From Callaeas wilsoni (lineage: Eukaryota > Chordata > Aves > Passeriformes > Callaeidae): a DNA stretch of 64,000 nucleotides. How positions within the stretch are numbered: the first letter of the stretch is position 1; the number at the start of each line of letters is the position of its first letter. The notes under the pieces were generated by a model. It did not search any database. It worked only from the letters and a program-made list of their open reading frames with translations, and was not told the origin of the DNA. The stretch spans positions 62,001 to 126,000 of the forward strand of contig VWPU01017707.1 of assembly GCA_013398955.1 (NCBI GenBank), written 5' to 3'. Positions 60,101 to 64,000 of the stretch are shown piece after piece. Both the position numbers and the translations under genes were made by a program.

Positions 60101-61932
60101 TTGAGTTTTCAGTTTTAGTTGAGCTCTTCAACAATATTTTGAGCATATACATTTATAAAACCTTTTAAGTCTCCACAGTCAGTGAGATTTTTGCAGAGGA
60201 AAAATGCTTGATTGCATTTTAGGATGAAGAGTTATTTTCCTGATTTTAATAAATTTTTATTGATAGCGTACCAAGTGCAGAGACCAGCTCTGGGCTACGC
60301 GAGCAGTGAAATGGTCACGTGGTCTTTAGGAGGCAAGACGTACCCACTTCAGCTTAAGAGAATTCTTGGAGACACTGTCTCTGGTAAAGGCTAGAAATAG
60401 GAATTGCCCAAGCTTTCTGAAAGTCTTGTGTTCTGCAAATACAGGTGTGGGGCTCTGCACACTGCAGGGTGTGGTAGAGACCTCCAGACTTTCAATGGGA
60501 ACGTCCAGCCCAGAGAATTCAGTGGGATCAAGTAGACTCCTGCCTAGCTGAACTTCATGGCTGTGTGCATTTTATGGCTAGCTCAGATACCCTTACCCTG
60601 GACCCACAGGAGGGGATGTACACTTTCCAAGGTTAGTCCTTTAAACCTCTCTGCAGCTCAGAATTTGGGACTAAAAATGTTTATCTTCCTTTGCAGGTGA
60701 CTCAAGATTGTCAAGCAAGGGTGCCAAAACTCATTAATCAGTTGCTGTCTGAGAAAAGCAAAGAAAACTTGGAAATTATTCTAGGAGGTGAAGTCACATC
60801 TATTACCTAGCAGTGAGGGTAGAACATATTGCTAACTGAATTAGAAAGAATTAAGATGTGAAACTAGATATGAGAAAATAGTGCTGCAGAATATCCAACA
60901 ACACCACACGGGTTTTTATGTGCAGCAAACAGCGTGAAAAAAATTAAATCATCTAGTTCCTTTCCCAGAAACAAGTCTACTTACATAAAAATAAGTTTTA
61001 AAAAAAATTGGAGTTACTCTGGTCTACAATTTCAATAAAAATAACATGAAAGTATAATAATTTCAAGGTTTTTGCTGATCTCTGAATTGAATGTAGTCTA
61101 ATCAATGTAAACGTGGTTTCACAAAAACTAAACACATTGCAATTTCTGTGGTGAATAGTAATATCAGATGATTGACCTTGACTAATATATTAAAACTTGA
61201 AAAACAGTGGAAATTCCAACAGAGCATCAACTGCAACTGTCAAAGCTGTTACAGTTATGTTATGACATATAAACTATTTTCTTCTTTAAAGAGGAGCTAG
61301 AAGAGATTAAAGTATATATGATTGGTAGAAAAAGTCAAATTGCTGTTATTTTAACTTTAATATTAAACTGCATTGTTAAGCTTGTTTTATACAGTATTCA
61401 CATTTTATGTAGGCTTCATCTTTCACAGTTTACTTTCTCTGGAATGACAAGCCAGATTTTCTAAGAGTTTGATTCTGCAAAGGTATTTTCTGAAATACCT
61501 TCATCAACCAATTTAAGAATATGCTCTTCTGCTGTCCTGTTTAAGTACATCTCCACCAAATGTTGTCCCGTATGGAACTTAATCATGATTTCCCAAGCTT
61601 AGTTCTTTCTTATAAGTGAAGTTATAAGTTCACTTATAAGTGAAGCCACAACAATGGCTTTGTAAATAAATAAAACTCACCTCCTGTAAACTGTATGAAT
61701 TCTGCATCTTCTTTATGCTGAGCTCCAGCACGTTCAGAATCCCTCTGTAGATGTTCAGACCATCATCCGAGACAGAATCAGGAGCCATAATGTGTCCAAT
61801 GTGGCCACTGCTGTACTCAAACTTGATGGGGTTACTGAGCTGCCCAGTCAGGACCTGGGTCAGCTTCAGTGATCGGGAGAATGAGCTCGTGGGCCAGACA
61901 CCATTGTACTCTGCAGCTTCGATCGAGTGAAT
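22026..61932 (-). CDS. VTG: Vitellogenin, egg-yolk precursor; 31 exons in window, 5' end missing
   Basis: Large lipid-transfer glycophosphoprotein, in birds made in liver under oestrogen, secreted, taken up by oocytes through a VLDL-type receptor and cut into lipovitellins and phosvitin (family knowledge). The sequence shows 31 minus-strand exons with GT..AG borders and matching phases, giving 1887 residues and a TAA stop. Domains by window residue: Vitellogenin_N about 1-600, lipovitellin beta-sheet/DUF1943 about 600-840, DUF1944-like about 840-1017, serine-rich phosvitin 1018-1406, lipovitellin-2 about 1407-1615, VWD about 1616-1795 with CGVCG, cysteine-rich tail to 1887. About 70 N-terminal residues including the signal peptide are absent; chicken proteins of about 1850-1912 residues fit the total. 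No stop or frameshift, so it looks functional. Blocks such as LALKALGN and NRGSLRYQF resemble chicken VTG1 more than VTG2, but divergence leaves the paralogue (VTG1, VTG3 or other) open. Promoter not seen. Confidence 0.95.
23680..23708 (+). repeat. Short AAAT microsatellite
   Basis: ACAAATAAATTAATGAACAA followed by ATAAATAAATAAAG: an imperfect tetranucleotide array in the last intron of the vitellogenin gene. Confidence 0.8.
24573..24612 (+). repeat. Two-copy tandem of GAGTAT..GTATAAAATAC
   Basis: GAGTATGTGTATAAAATAC is followed directly by a near copy, GAGTATGAGTATAAAATAC. It sits after a T-rich run at 24533-24561 in the last intron. Confidence 0.7.
25120..25281 (-). CDS. VTG: Vitellogenin window exon 30, C-terminal cysteine region
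   Basis: GCKLQRSYVKLNRNP to KVGFHCFPK plus one base (phase 1 to 1). STCYSVDPVLKCMKDCTPIE and VGFHC match the conserved tail that packs on the VWD domain. Reading on past the GTAAGG donor gives non-homologous sequence. Confidence 0.95.
26472..26631 (-). CDS. VTG: Vitellogenin window exon 29, VWD CGxCG core
   Basis: VTVASWMRGKTCGVCGNND to EETCSG plus one base (phase 0 to 1). MRGKTCGVCG carries the canonical VWD CGxCG motif; FVHSWVL matches FGHSWIL of VTG2 and FIHSWIL of VTG1. Confidence 0.96.
26726..26820 (-). CDS. VTG: Vitellogenin window exon 28
   Basis: ENIKIYKNGATITVEVPALG to FDGVNLK (phase 1 to 0). VTFDGVNLK aligns with KLYFDGKTITI of chicken VTG2, a central VWD strand pair. Acceptor TTTTTACAG. 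Confidence 0.9.
27400..27497 (-). CDS. VTG: Vitellogenin window exon 27
   Basis: ANITICPASNSSLLVACNEE to GGSEYEK plus one base (phase 2 to 1). Similarity to chicken is weak, but phase agrees on both sides and the length suits the variable VWD strand region. NIT and NSS are glycosylation sequons. The long open frame running through this exon is in another phase and is not the gene. Confidence 0.8.
27898..28084 (-). CDS. VTG: Vitellogenin window exon 26, start of VWD
   Basis: STCEIRERDFKTFDRVSYSY to INTTL plus two bases (phase 1 to 2). C.....KTFD and CNLVVVQDC mark the first strands of the von Willebrand D domain, matching KARCSVSYNKIKTFNE and HILVQDCSSE of chicken VTG2. Confidence 0.94.
28783..28918 (-). 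CDS. VTG: Vitellogenin window exon 25
   Basis: VTVYCQGLRLPFTLPLGSSP to AQEDQ plus one base (phase 0 to 1). RLPFTLPLG matches RLPLSLPVG, and ITAWNLFPAIAS matches the PIWNVFAEAPS block of chicken VTG2. Confidence 0.93.
30087..30225 (-). CDS. VTG: Vitellogenin window exon 24
   Basis: Completes Ala, then FMQYVPGAALVLGFSE to VIKAPE (phase 2 to 0). YVPGAAxxLGF and TSPRT are among the best conserved lipovitellin-2 motifs. Clean CTCTAG acceptor. Confidence 0.95.
30742..30884 (-). CDS. VTG: Vitellogenin window exon 23
   Basis: ARLRWGKECRDYKIAAVATT to KKTSTA, phase 0 to 2. WGxxCRDYK and KPAAQLKVQWEKLPS are conserved lipovitellin-2 blocks. The donor is GTATGT after ACAGC, and phase 2 fits the next exon. 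Confidence 0.94.
31509..31671 (-). mobile_element. SINE with tRNA-Ile-like head and CR1-like tail
   Basis: On the minus strand, about 31670-31596 reads like a decayed tRNA-Ile: TTAGCTCAGCTGGTTATAGC (A box), GGTGTTAATAACAC around the AAT-type anticodon, GGGATTTGATCCC (B box and T arm), ending GTGGGCCA. The following segment to 31509 (GAGTTGGATGATCC, CCCTTCCAAGTCAGA) looks like a CR1 3' tail, which would let CR1 machinery copy it. This plan resembles the passerine TguSINE1 group. The 5' acceptor arm is lost, so it is not a working tRNA gene. Confidence 0.75.
32038..32244 (-). CDS. VTG: Vitellogenin window exon 22, lipovitellin-2 start
   Basis: 69 codons, phase 0 to 0: RNFLGDVIPPGITIVAQAVR to LPLKAQ. 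FLGD and AVRSDNRNQGYQ equal FLGD and AVRNDNTKQGYQ of chicken VTG1. The residues between the histidine cluster and FLGD are fewer than in chicken VTG2, so the linker is shorter. Confidence 0.94.
33072..33119 (+). repeat. 48-base poly-T run
   Basis: Uninterrupted T homopolymer in the intron between exons 21 and 22; poly-A on the gene strand. Could be the tail of a retrocopy, but I see no matching target duplication or coding body beside it. Length is likely imprecise in any assembly. Confidence 0.95.
33285..33467 (-). CDS. VTG: Vitellogenin window exon 21, end of phosvitin
   Basis: 61 codons, phase 0 to 0: HPDHKGSSSSSSSSESGS, seven more serines, two histidine clusters (HHH, IHHHSH) and LTRE before GTACAG. 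The acceptor TTTCATAG was chosen over CATCCAG because only it keeps phase with exon 20. His/Ser alternation is typical of the 3' end of avian phosvitin. Contains the dibasic motif RRSKR. Confidence 0.9.
34433..35416 (-). CDS. VTG: Vitellogenin window exon 20, phosvitin serine-rich domain
   Basis: 328 codons, phase 0 to 0. It opens GTRKYRSSSSSASST, passes an acidic SDSDD stretch, then from about 35235 to 34685 is almost all serine with regular lysines (SSSSK units, some Ile, Asp, Asn, Gly), and closes with a basic, mixed tail (KHKAKKQSK to STEW). Core serines are AGC or AGT, while the flanks also use TCN. Phosvitin is heavily phosphorylated and binds calcium and iron (family knowledge). The odd break KSSWRHF lies at 35157-35177. 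Several other frames of both strands are open only because of the triplet repeat. Confidence 0.95.
34690..35235 (-). repeat. Imperfect serine-codon repeat inside phosvitin
   Basis: Degenerate AGY triplet repeat with higher-order copies. The unit coding SSSIKSSSSK occurs three times, with its start near 34841, 34892 and 34979 (plus-strand coordinates). A 54-base stretch at 35038-35091 is repeated exactly at 35176-35229, an offset of 138 bases or 46 codons, so the frame is kept. Lengths here are likely to vary between alleles and assemblies. Confidence 0.9.
36057..36226 (-). CDS. VTG: Vitellogenin window exon 19, lead-in to phosvitin
   Basis: VYTEAPIEKIQVTIQAG to KKILGDTDDQ (phase 1 to 0). The start was chosen at TTTACACC because PVYTEAPIEKIQ then matches the chicken VHTDADIDKIQ block; the later AG at ACCGAG would lose it. 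KKVKKILG is the conserved helix just before the serine tract. Confidence 0.94.
36567..36640 (+). mobile_element. MIR-like ancient tRNA-derived SINE fragment
   Basis: AATGGCCCAATGGTTAGGCC and the later AGGAGACCCAGATTCACTGG follow the head of amniote MIR-type SINEs (CTAGTGGTTAGAGC ... GAGACCTGGGTTC). Degraded; lies in the intron between exons 18 and 19. Confidence 0.5.
37011..37067 (+). repeat. Compound short tandem repeat
   Basis: A pyrimidine-rich ACCTATACCTCTACATC stretch, then TCTA units, TGTGTGTGTG and GCACACAC, just beyond the donor of window exon 18. Low-complexity sequence. Confidence 0.7.
37105..37324 (-). CDS. VTG: Vitellogenin window exon 18
   Basis: DRQSAEDVSSGNPFSSGHSS through MSFKP plus one base (phase 0 to 1). 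VCFNASTFGVQVCIEKKS and PLYYLVGEHALRM match the cysteine-paired block around LIGEHEAKI in chicken. NAS is a possible N-glycosylation site. Confidence 0.95.
38863..39007 (-). CDS. VTG: Vitellogenin window exon 17
   Basis: RSKTFAVTRNIGDLAASK to SGETDNIR (phase 2 to 0). TFAVTRNIGDL is shared with chicken VTG1 and VTG2. The second half is a poorly conserved acidic and serine-rich linker leading to the DUF1944-like region. The last codon is AGG before GTAAAT. Confidence 0.93.
39008..44089 (-). other. Intron between exons 16 and 17
   Basis: 5.1 kb, the largest intron in the window. I see no coding exon or clear mobile element. At 39559-39579 it carries a 21-base exact copy of a phosvitin-exon segment, and near 39210 a weak tRNA A-box-like string that was not accepted. 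Confidence 0.75.
44090..44275 (-). CDS. VTG: Vitellogenin window exon 16
   Basis: SMAKEMTFVVGINTHTVQAG to NIISI plus two bases (phase 2 to 2). VGINTHTVQAGLE and KNIKIEIPPCKDE are characteristic of the large lipovitellin beta-sheet; the proline-cysteine pair equals ETNPC in VTG2. It precedes a 4.8 kb intron. Confidence 0.95.
44388..44481 (-). CDS. VTG: Vitellogenin window exon 15
   Basis: VQTQITPSPKSDFRLAELLN to KISL plus two bases (phase 1 to 2). The DFRLAELL motif and following amphipathic strand match the chicken DFRLSQLL block. Confidence 0.93.
44570..44759 (-). CDS. VTG: Vitellogenin window exon 14
   Basis: AWYGSDEKIPSLRRIISSLQ to TKVAGN plus one base (phase 0 to 1). GRQWTKALLSSEIRRIVPTC and TGFPTE match the GQWTQPVWMGELRYVVPSC region of chicken VTG2, part of the beta-sheet wall of the lipid pocket. 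Confidence 0.95.
45013..45132 (-). CDS. VTG: Vitellogenin window exon 13
   Basis: 40 codons: LSDWKAFSSDKPFASGYLKM through NAIQNALQ, phase 0 to 0. SGYLKMFGQELFF matches the conserved SAYLKILGQEVAF block of the lipid cavity. Confidence 0.94.
45217..45318 (-). CDS. VTG: Vitellogenin window exon 12
   Basis: 34 codons: VGITVEGLQEIFAKGY to KKILKT, phase 0 to 0. VGIxVEGL is diagnostic for the lipovitellin-1 beta-sheet region. An 84-base intron separates it from exon 13. Confidence 0.94.
45405..45529 (-). CDS. VTG: Vitellogenin window exon 11
   Basis: Completes Glu, then FLMSGLAAKYLVLNNVGSLI through GRVADPLE (phase 1 to 0). Corresponds to the chicken segment ending VADLVE, at the start of the lipid-cavity beta-sheets. 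The long intron before it holds the CR1 element. Confidence 0.92.
45530..49795 (-). other. Intron between exons 10 and 11
   Basis: 4.3 kb. Holds the CR1 at 45781-46620; in the rest I recognise nothing. The frame at 49020-49259 is not an exon because exon 10 joins exon 11 in phase without it. Confidence 0.8.
45781..46620 (-). mobile_element. CR1 LINE fragment, 3' end of ORF2 and 3' UTR
   Basis: 5'-truncated non-LTR retrotransposon in the long intron between exons 10 and 11, on the same strand as the gene. It encodes the end of the CR1 reverse-transcriptase protein (RLRELGLFCLEKRRLW, HWHRLPRGVVDA) and ends with the avian 3' tail and ATTCTATGA-type repeat at 45781. The frame is open for about 200 codons from 46445 to 45825, but the part upstream continues in another frame, so there is at least one frameshift near 46443. 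Not active. Confidence 0.93.
49796..49893 (-). CDS. VTG: Vitellogenin window exon 10
   Basis: Completes Met and reads ASACRMAIRALSPKFDRSG to FSVFK plus one base (phase 2 to 1). ALSPKFD and YQFSKV match the end of the superhelix. The intron to exon 9 is only 79 bases, among the shortest in the gene. Confidence 0.93.
49973..50190 (-). CDS. VTG: Vitellogenin window exon 9
   Basis: Reads VQAITLEIFLNHKI to SPDLQV plus AT (phase 0 to 2). RIRMLAAVVLLETKPG and MQVASFIYSHL are conserved. Two donors compete (after CTTCAA or after GTGAT); phase and length against chicken select the second, followed by GTAAGG. Confidence 0.93.
50335..50535 (-). mobile_element. Ancient CR1-like fragment
   Basis: GTAGTCTGACTTCCTACACA and GAGGAACTTCACTGGATAAT resemble the 3' part, read in reverse, of old amniote CR1 elements (TAGTCTGACCTCCTG ... 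GAACTTCACCC). Heavily decayed, in the intron between exons 8 and 9. Confidence 0.45.
52249..52467 (-). CDS. VTG: Vitellogenin window exon 8
   Basis: 73 codons from LLHGFAGEALSKSS to LKDPKM, phase 0 to 0. LALKALGNVGHPASIKHIKK and FLPGYA are a hallmark of the superhelix; LALKALGN matches chicken VTG1 exactly and differs from VTG2 (LALKCIGN). Confidence 0.95.
54041..54163 (-). CDS. VTG: Vitellogenin window exon 7, cysteine-rich variant
   Basis: 41 codons, phase 0 to 0, from LIVKKRCPRSSSVLGKVC to CSECLQ. It aligns with the chicken block VACLGYSSVVNRYCSQ but carries six cysteines, about twice the number in the chicken block as I recall it. Phase agreement with both neighbours supports it despite lower similarity. 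Confidence 0.88.
55240..55405 (-). CDS. VTG: Vitellogenin window exon 6
   Basis: Reads RRHILDIIPAVASHRALRFL across the junction and ends WDVMEEAT (phase 2 to 0). It continues the alpha-superhelix; the helix pattern and length match the chicken block that begins RRWLLSA. It follows a 100-base intron. Confidence 0.93.
55506..55663 (-). CDS. VTG: Vitellogenin window exon 5, helical domain start
   Basis: IEESLQELVEATSDQ through FSSRPAY plus two bases (phase 0 to 2). This is the start of the superhelical lipovitellin-1 domain, with the DAPAKALKILHLFRAAN helix pair. It is separated from exon 4 by an intron of exactly 100 bases. Confidence 0.94.
55764..55914 (-). CDS. VTG: Vitellogenin window exon 4, receptor-binding region
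   Basis: Completes the Arg codon and reads QKLTLTDVQKQ to KDVESQ (phase 2 to 0). NRGSLRYQFGSELLQLPVHL is strongly conserved. HLFKIKD occupies the place of the HLTKTKD-type receptor-binding motif described in fish vitellogenins, so it may contact the oocyte receptor (inference). Confidence 0.94.
57890..57935. repeat. 14-base inverted repeat
   Basis: TGAAAATTTTTTCA at 57890-57903 pairs exactly with 57922-57935, with an 18-base loop. AT-rich, inside the intron between exons 3 and 4. Confidence 0.6.
58570..58721 (-). CDS. VTG: Vitellogenin window exon 3
   Basis: Starts RNENSRATATYNYKIKY and ends IVEA plus two bases of an Arg codon (phase 0 to 2). The FAPFNE motif corresponds to the SPFNE block of chicken VTG2. 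The start was fixed by phase with the previous exon; the acceptor is ATAAAG. Confidence 0.92.
59398..59559 (-). CDS. VTG: Vitellogenin window exon 2
   Basis: 54 codons, phase 0 to 0. AGIGGICNTTYAIQE followed by DLNSCEEKVQ matches the conserved block after the N-terminal barrel, with the paired cysteines (GGIC, NSC) expected there. It ends HPCKTCQQ before GTAAAT. Confidence 0.93.
61609..61645. repeat. Nested direct and inverted repeat next to an exon
   Basis: CTTATAAGTGAAG occurs at 61609-61621 and 61633-61645. TTATAAGTGAA at 61610-61620 is also the reverse complement of 61629-61639. The cluster lies 36 bases inside the intron beyond the donor of window exon 1. Confidence 0.75.
61681..61932 (-). 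CDS. VTG: Vitellogenin window exon 1 (probably exon 4 of the gene)
   Basis: Encodes 84 residues, phase 0 to 0, starting IHSIEAAEYNGVWP and ending YSLQE before GTGAG. EYNGVWP, KFEYSSG and NIYRGILN are the conserved start of the Vitellogenin_N beta-barrel. The acceptor is TTCTAG. The preceding exon should encode the YxYNYEG segment; I found nothing like it on this strand between here and the window end. Confidence 0.94.
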
Positions 61933-64000
61933 CTAGAACACAGGGCAAATAAAATCCTCTCTCAGTTTTCTTCCTCCATTAGCTTTTTTTCAATAGACAT
62001 AAGCATCTAGAGCTTTGATCGCATCAAAAATACACTTTCAAATAACACAAAGCCTCCTCAAAGGGTGTTGTGGTGAATGAACCAAACACAAGAATAACCA
62101 CGGGGCCACAGAGCCCAGAAAAAGAGGTTTGGTGGGCTGGTTCCAAAGAGTAAAAGCCCCCTCTGTGAGGATGGCTTCTGCCATTGAATTCCTGTGAAAG
62201 CAGGTCCTAAGCAAAGGTAACCAGACCTGTCCTGCCCTTCTCCTCTTCCTATAGGTCCCTGCTATGTCATCCCGCCCCCTTCCCTGTATCCCTTTAAAGC
62301 CCCTCAGTCTTCTGTCTTGTCCTCTTTGCATCCAGTCCCCTTCGAGGGAGCTGCTACAATAAACCCTTGGAACACCGGCTGAAGGGCCGCCTCTGCTCAT
62401 TTGTTTCTGGCCACGCCTGGGCTATCCACAGCCCCAGGCACGCTGGGCTCCGTGCTCTCCACCGCACGGGCTGGGAGGCTGGCTAGCGAGGCACCGAGGT
62501 GCCACGGGGTGTTCTCCCTTTGTGTTGGACACACCTGGACCAAGCTGCTGCCATCTCAGCCCGGCCAGCGTGCCGGCGTATTAATATAAAAGGGGAAACT
62601 TAGAAGCTGTCATTTAGCATAACTAGTGTCTATACACCTATGTCCCTGCATAAAAGGAAAGAGAGCACTGCAAATGGCTGATATTTCCACAGCCAATGCA
62701 CTGTGTTCTGTTCCATAGACAATCCATATTGCCAAAGGTTGACTTGTGCAAAGAAATGAGCCAGAGAAGAGCCACATGAAGCAGGTTGTTACCCAAAAGT
62801 AGTATGGAAGATCTGCAGGAAATTGCAGGAGAAAGTTAATGTTGCATAAAACATCATTAACTCCTGTTGTGAACTCTGTCATTTCCCTCACTGGGGTCAC
62901 AGAGCGCAGGCAGCAATCTGAAACTAATAAACACATGGCCTCTAGGCCAGCCAGACATGCAGAATTAGTTTGAGCAGTGGACAGCAGATTACAGAAATTC
63001 TCCTTCCCTACATGTTTTGCTGCGGAACCAAAGGCTGAGGAGCTGGCTCCAACCCCACTCTGCGCTTCACGCTCCAGCCGCAACCTGGGGCACATCCAAA
63101 CAAGTAGAAAGTTGTGCTAAACTATGCATAACTTGAATAATTCCTACCCCATGGGAACGGGCATGTTCAGCTTAGTTTCTCAGAGGACCCTCCCCTTCTA
63201 TATATTTTGACAATTTAAAGAGACTTTTCTCTGACACCTCAGGCTGGTGATGTGGTGCAAGATGCGGATTAATTTCTCAAAAAGCTACACGAACTAAATC
63301 CTCATGCAGCAAATCGCTGGAGACTACATTTTCATAAATATTTTTGTTATTGTTGGTGGAGATCACTGCCAACCCCAGTAACTGAAGCTTACAGGGAAGG
63401 CTGTTGGAGAGTAAATCCCTCGTGCTGCCTCTTGGACATGCTTCTGGCGTATTGCGTACAGGCGGGTTTGGGACTGCTCTGCAGGGTCAGGGCGAGGTAG
63501 TTTTCCCCAGCCCTCGGGGCCCAGGCAGGACTTAGGCTGTCTGCTTGGTTTTGAACACAGCTGGCAATTCTTACTTGTAGGTTTGTGATGAAAAAATTGT
63601 CAGCTGGAAACTGCCCAGGGAACACAGCTTTTTGTTTGGGCTGAATGTGAACTAGTAGGCTGCAGATGAAGGTTTAATTCCCTGAACCATCCCTCCAAAC
63701 TGTCTAATTTGAATATAACAGCAGCAAAATAAACTTTTCCCAAAGAAGAAGGGAATAAATGTACTATTACCTTTAGCTTAGAACTTGCCCCAAAAGTAGT
63801 TAGTTTTTTTTTTTTTTTTCCCCTTTTCTCTTTTTCTTGCCTGAAATTATTTCTGAAATGGAAACTTTTCATAAATGCAGTATGGCCAGTAAAATTGTGT
63901 TAGAAGGTTTTAGAGAACAGGAGTCAATTTTTGGTGAAGACTTATCCCGGCACACCAAGGGCTGTCTAGGCAAGAATGAAGGAGGCTCTGGGGTAAGGAC
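61933..64000 (-). other. Intron upstream of the first visible exon
   Basis: Begins with the acceptor side of an intron whose donor is not in view. Contains the putative LTR at 62066-62588. The minus-strand frames at 62610-63095 and 63389-63625 do not resemble vitellogenin exons 1-3, so those and the promoter probably lie beyond the window. Confidence 0.65.
62066..62588 (+). mobile_element. Putative solo LTR of an endogenous retrovirus
   Basis: The segment begins TGTTGTGG, has a TTTAAA box at 62293-62298, AATAAA at 62358-62363 and a GC-rich U5-like part, all in LTR order. A possible 6-base target duplication AAAGGG flanks it (62060-62065 and 62589-62594). The 3' end does not finish in CA, so the boundary is uncertain. 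No gag, pol or env is visible. Lies upstream of the first visible vitellogenin exon, in the opposite orientation. Confidence 0.45.

Larger units (their letters stand above)
55915..61680 (-). other. Introns between exons 1 and 4
   Basis: Three introns of 2.7, 0.7 and 2.1 kb. They contain the inverted repeats at 57890-57935 and 61609-61645 and A/T runs such as 57280-57294. No further exon is demanded by phase. Confidence 0.75.

Noticed and set aside
62610..63095. Minus-strand 161-codon frame as a 5' vitellogenin exon or separate gene
   Set aside because: It lacks the YNYEG-type segment expected of vitellogenin exon 3 and shows no other family signature.

Overview
The window looks like nuclear DNA from a bird. 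It carries a CR1 LINE with a typical avian 3' end (45781-46620), a SINE with a tRNA-Ile-like head and a CR1-like tail (31509-31671), older amniote-type repeats, and long AT-rich non-coding stretches. The tRNA-Ile/CR1 SINE architecture is one I associate with passerine birds, so a songbird is plausible but not shown. There is no bacterial-style gene organisation, CRISPR array or operon.

Layout. From 1 to about 21840 I find no gene. This part holds scattered old repeats, a compact interleaved inverted repeat at 17166-17234, and two CTCF-like motifs in divergent orientation (13379-13390 and 18364-18375). From about 21840 to beyond the right edge, the minus strand carries one large gene, a vitellogenin. 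I could place 31 coding exons (61932 down to 22026). Every intron has GT..AG ends and every exon-exon phase agrees. They encode 1887 residues ending in a normal stop codon, with a polyadenylation signal 164 bases further on. The signal peptide and about the first 70 residues (probably three small exons), and the promoter, lie outside the window or were not recognised in the last 2 kb.

The protein has the full large-vitellogenin plan. It starts with the lipid-transfer (Vitellogenin_N) module, followed by the lipovitellin beta-sheet regions. A long serine-rich phosvitin (exon 34433-35416 plus exon 33285-33467) comes next, then lipovitellin-2, a von Willebrand D domain with a CGVCG motif, and a cysteine-rich C-terminus. 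It is recognisably homologous to chicken VTG1 and VTG2 throughout. By eye it seems nearer to VTG1 in several blocks, but it looks too divergent for a simple orthologue of either, so the paralogue is left open.

The introns hold the CR1, the SINE, a 48-base poly-T run, an ancient CR1-like piece and a MIR-like piece. A putative solo LTR lies upstream of the first visible exon. The points most worth following up are the interleaved inverted repeat, the 21-base exact match between the phosvitin exon and a distant intron, the internal duplications of the phosvitin repeat, and the RSKR motif just after the serine tract.
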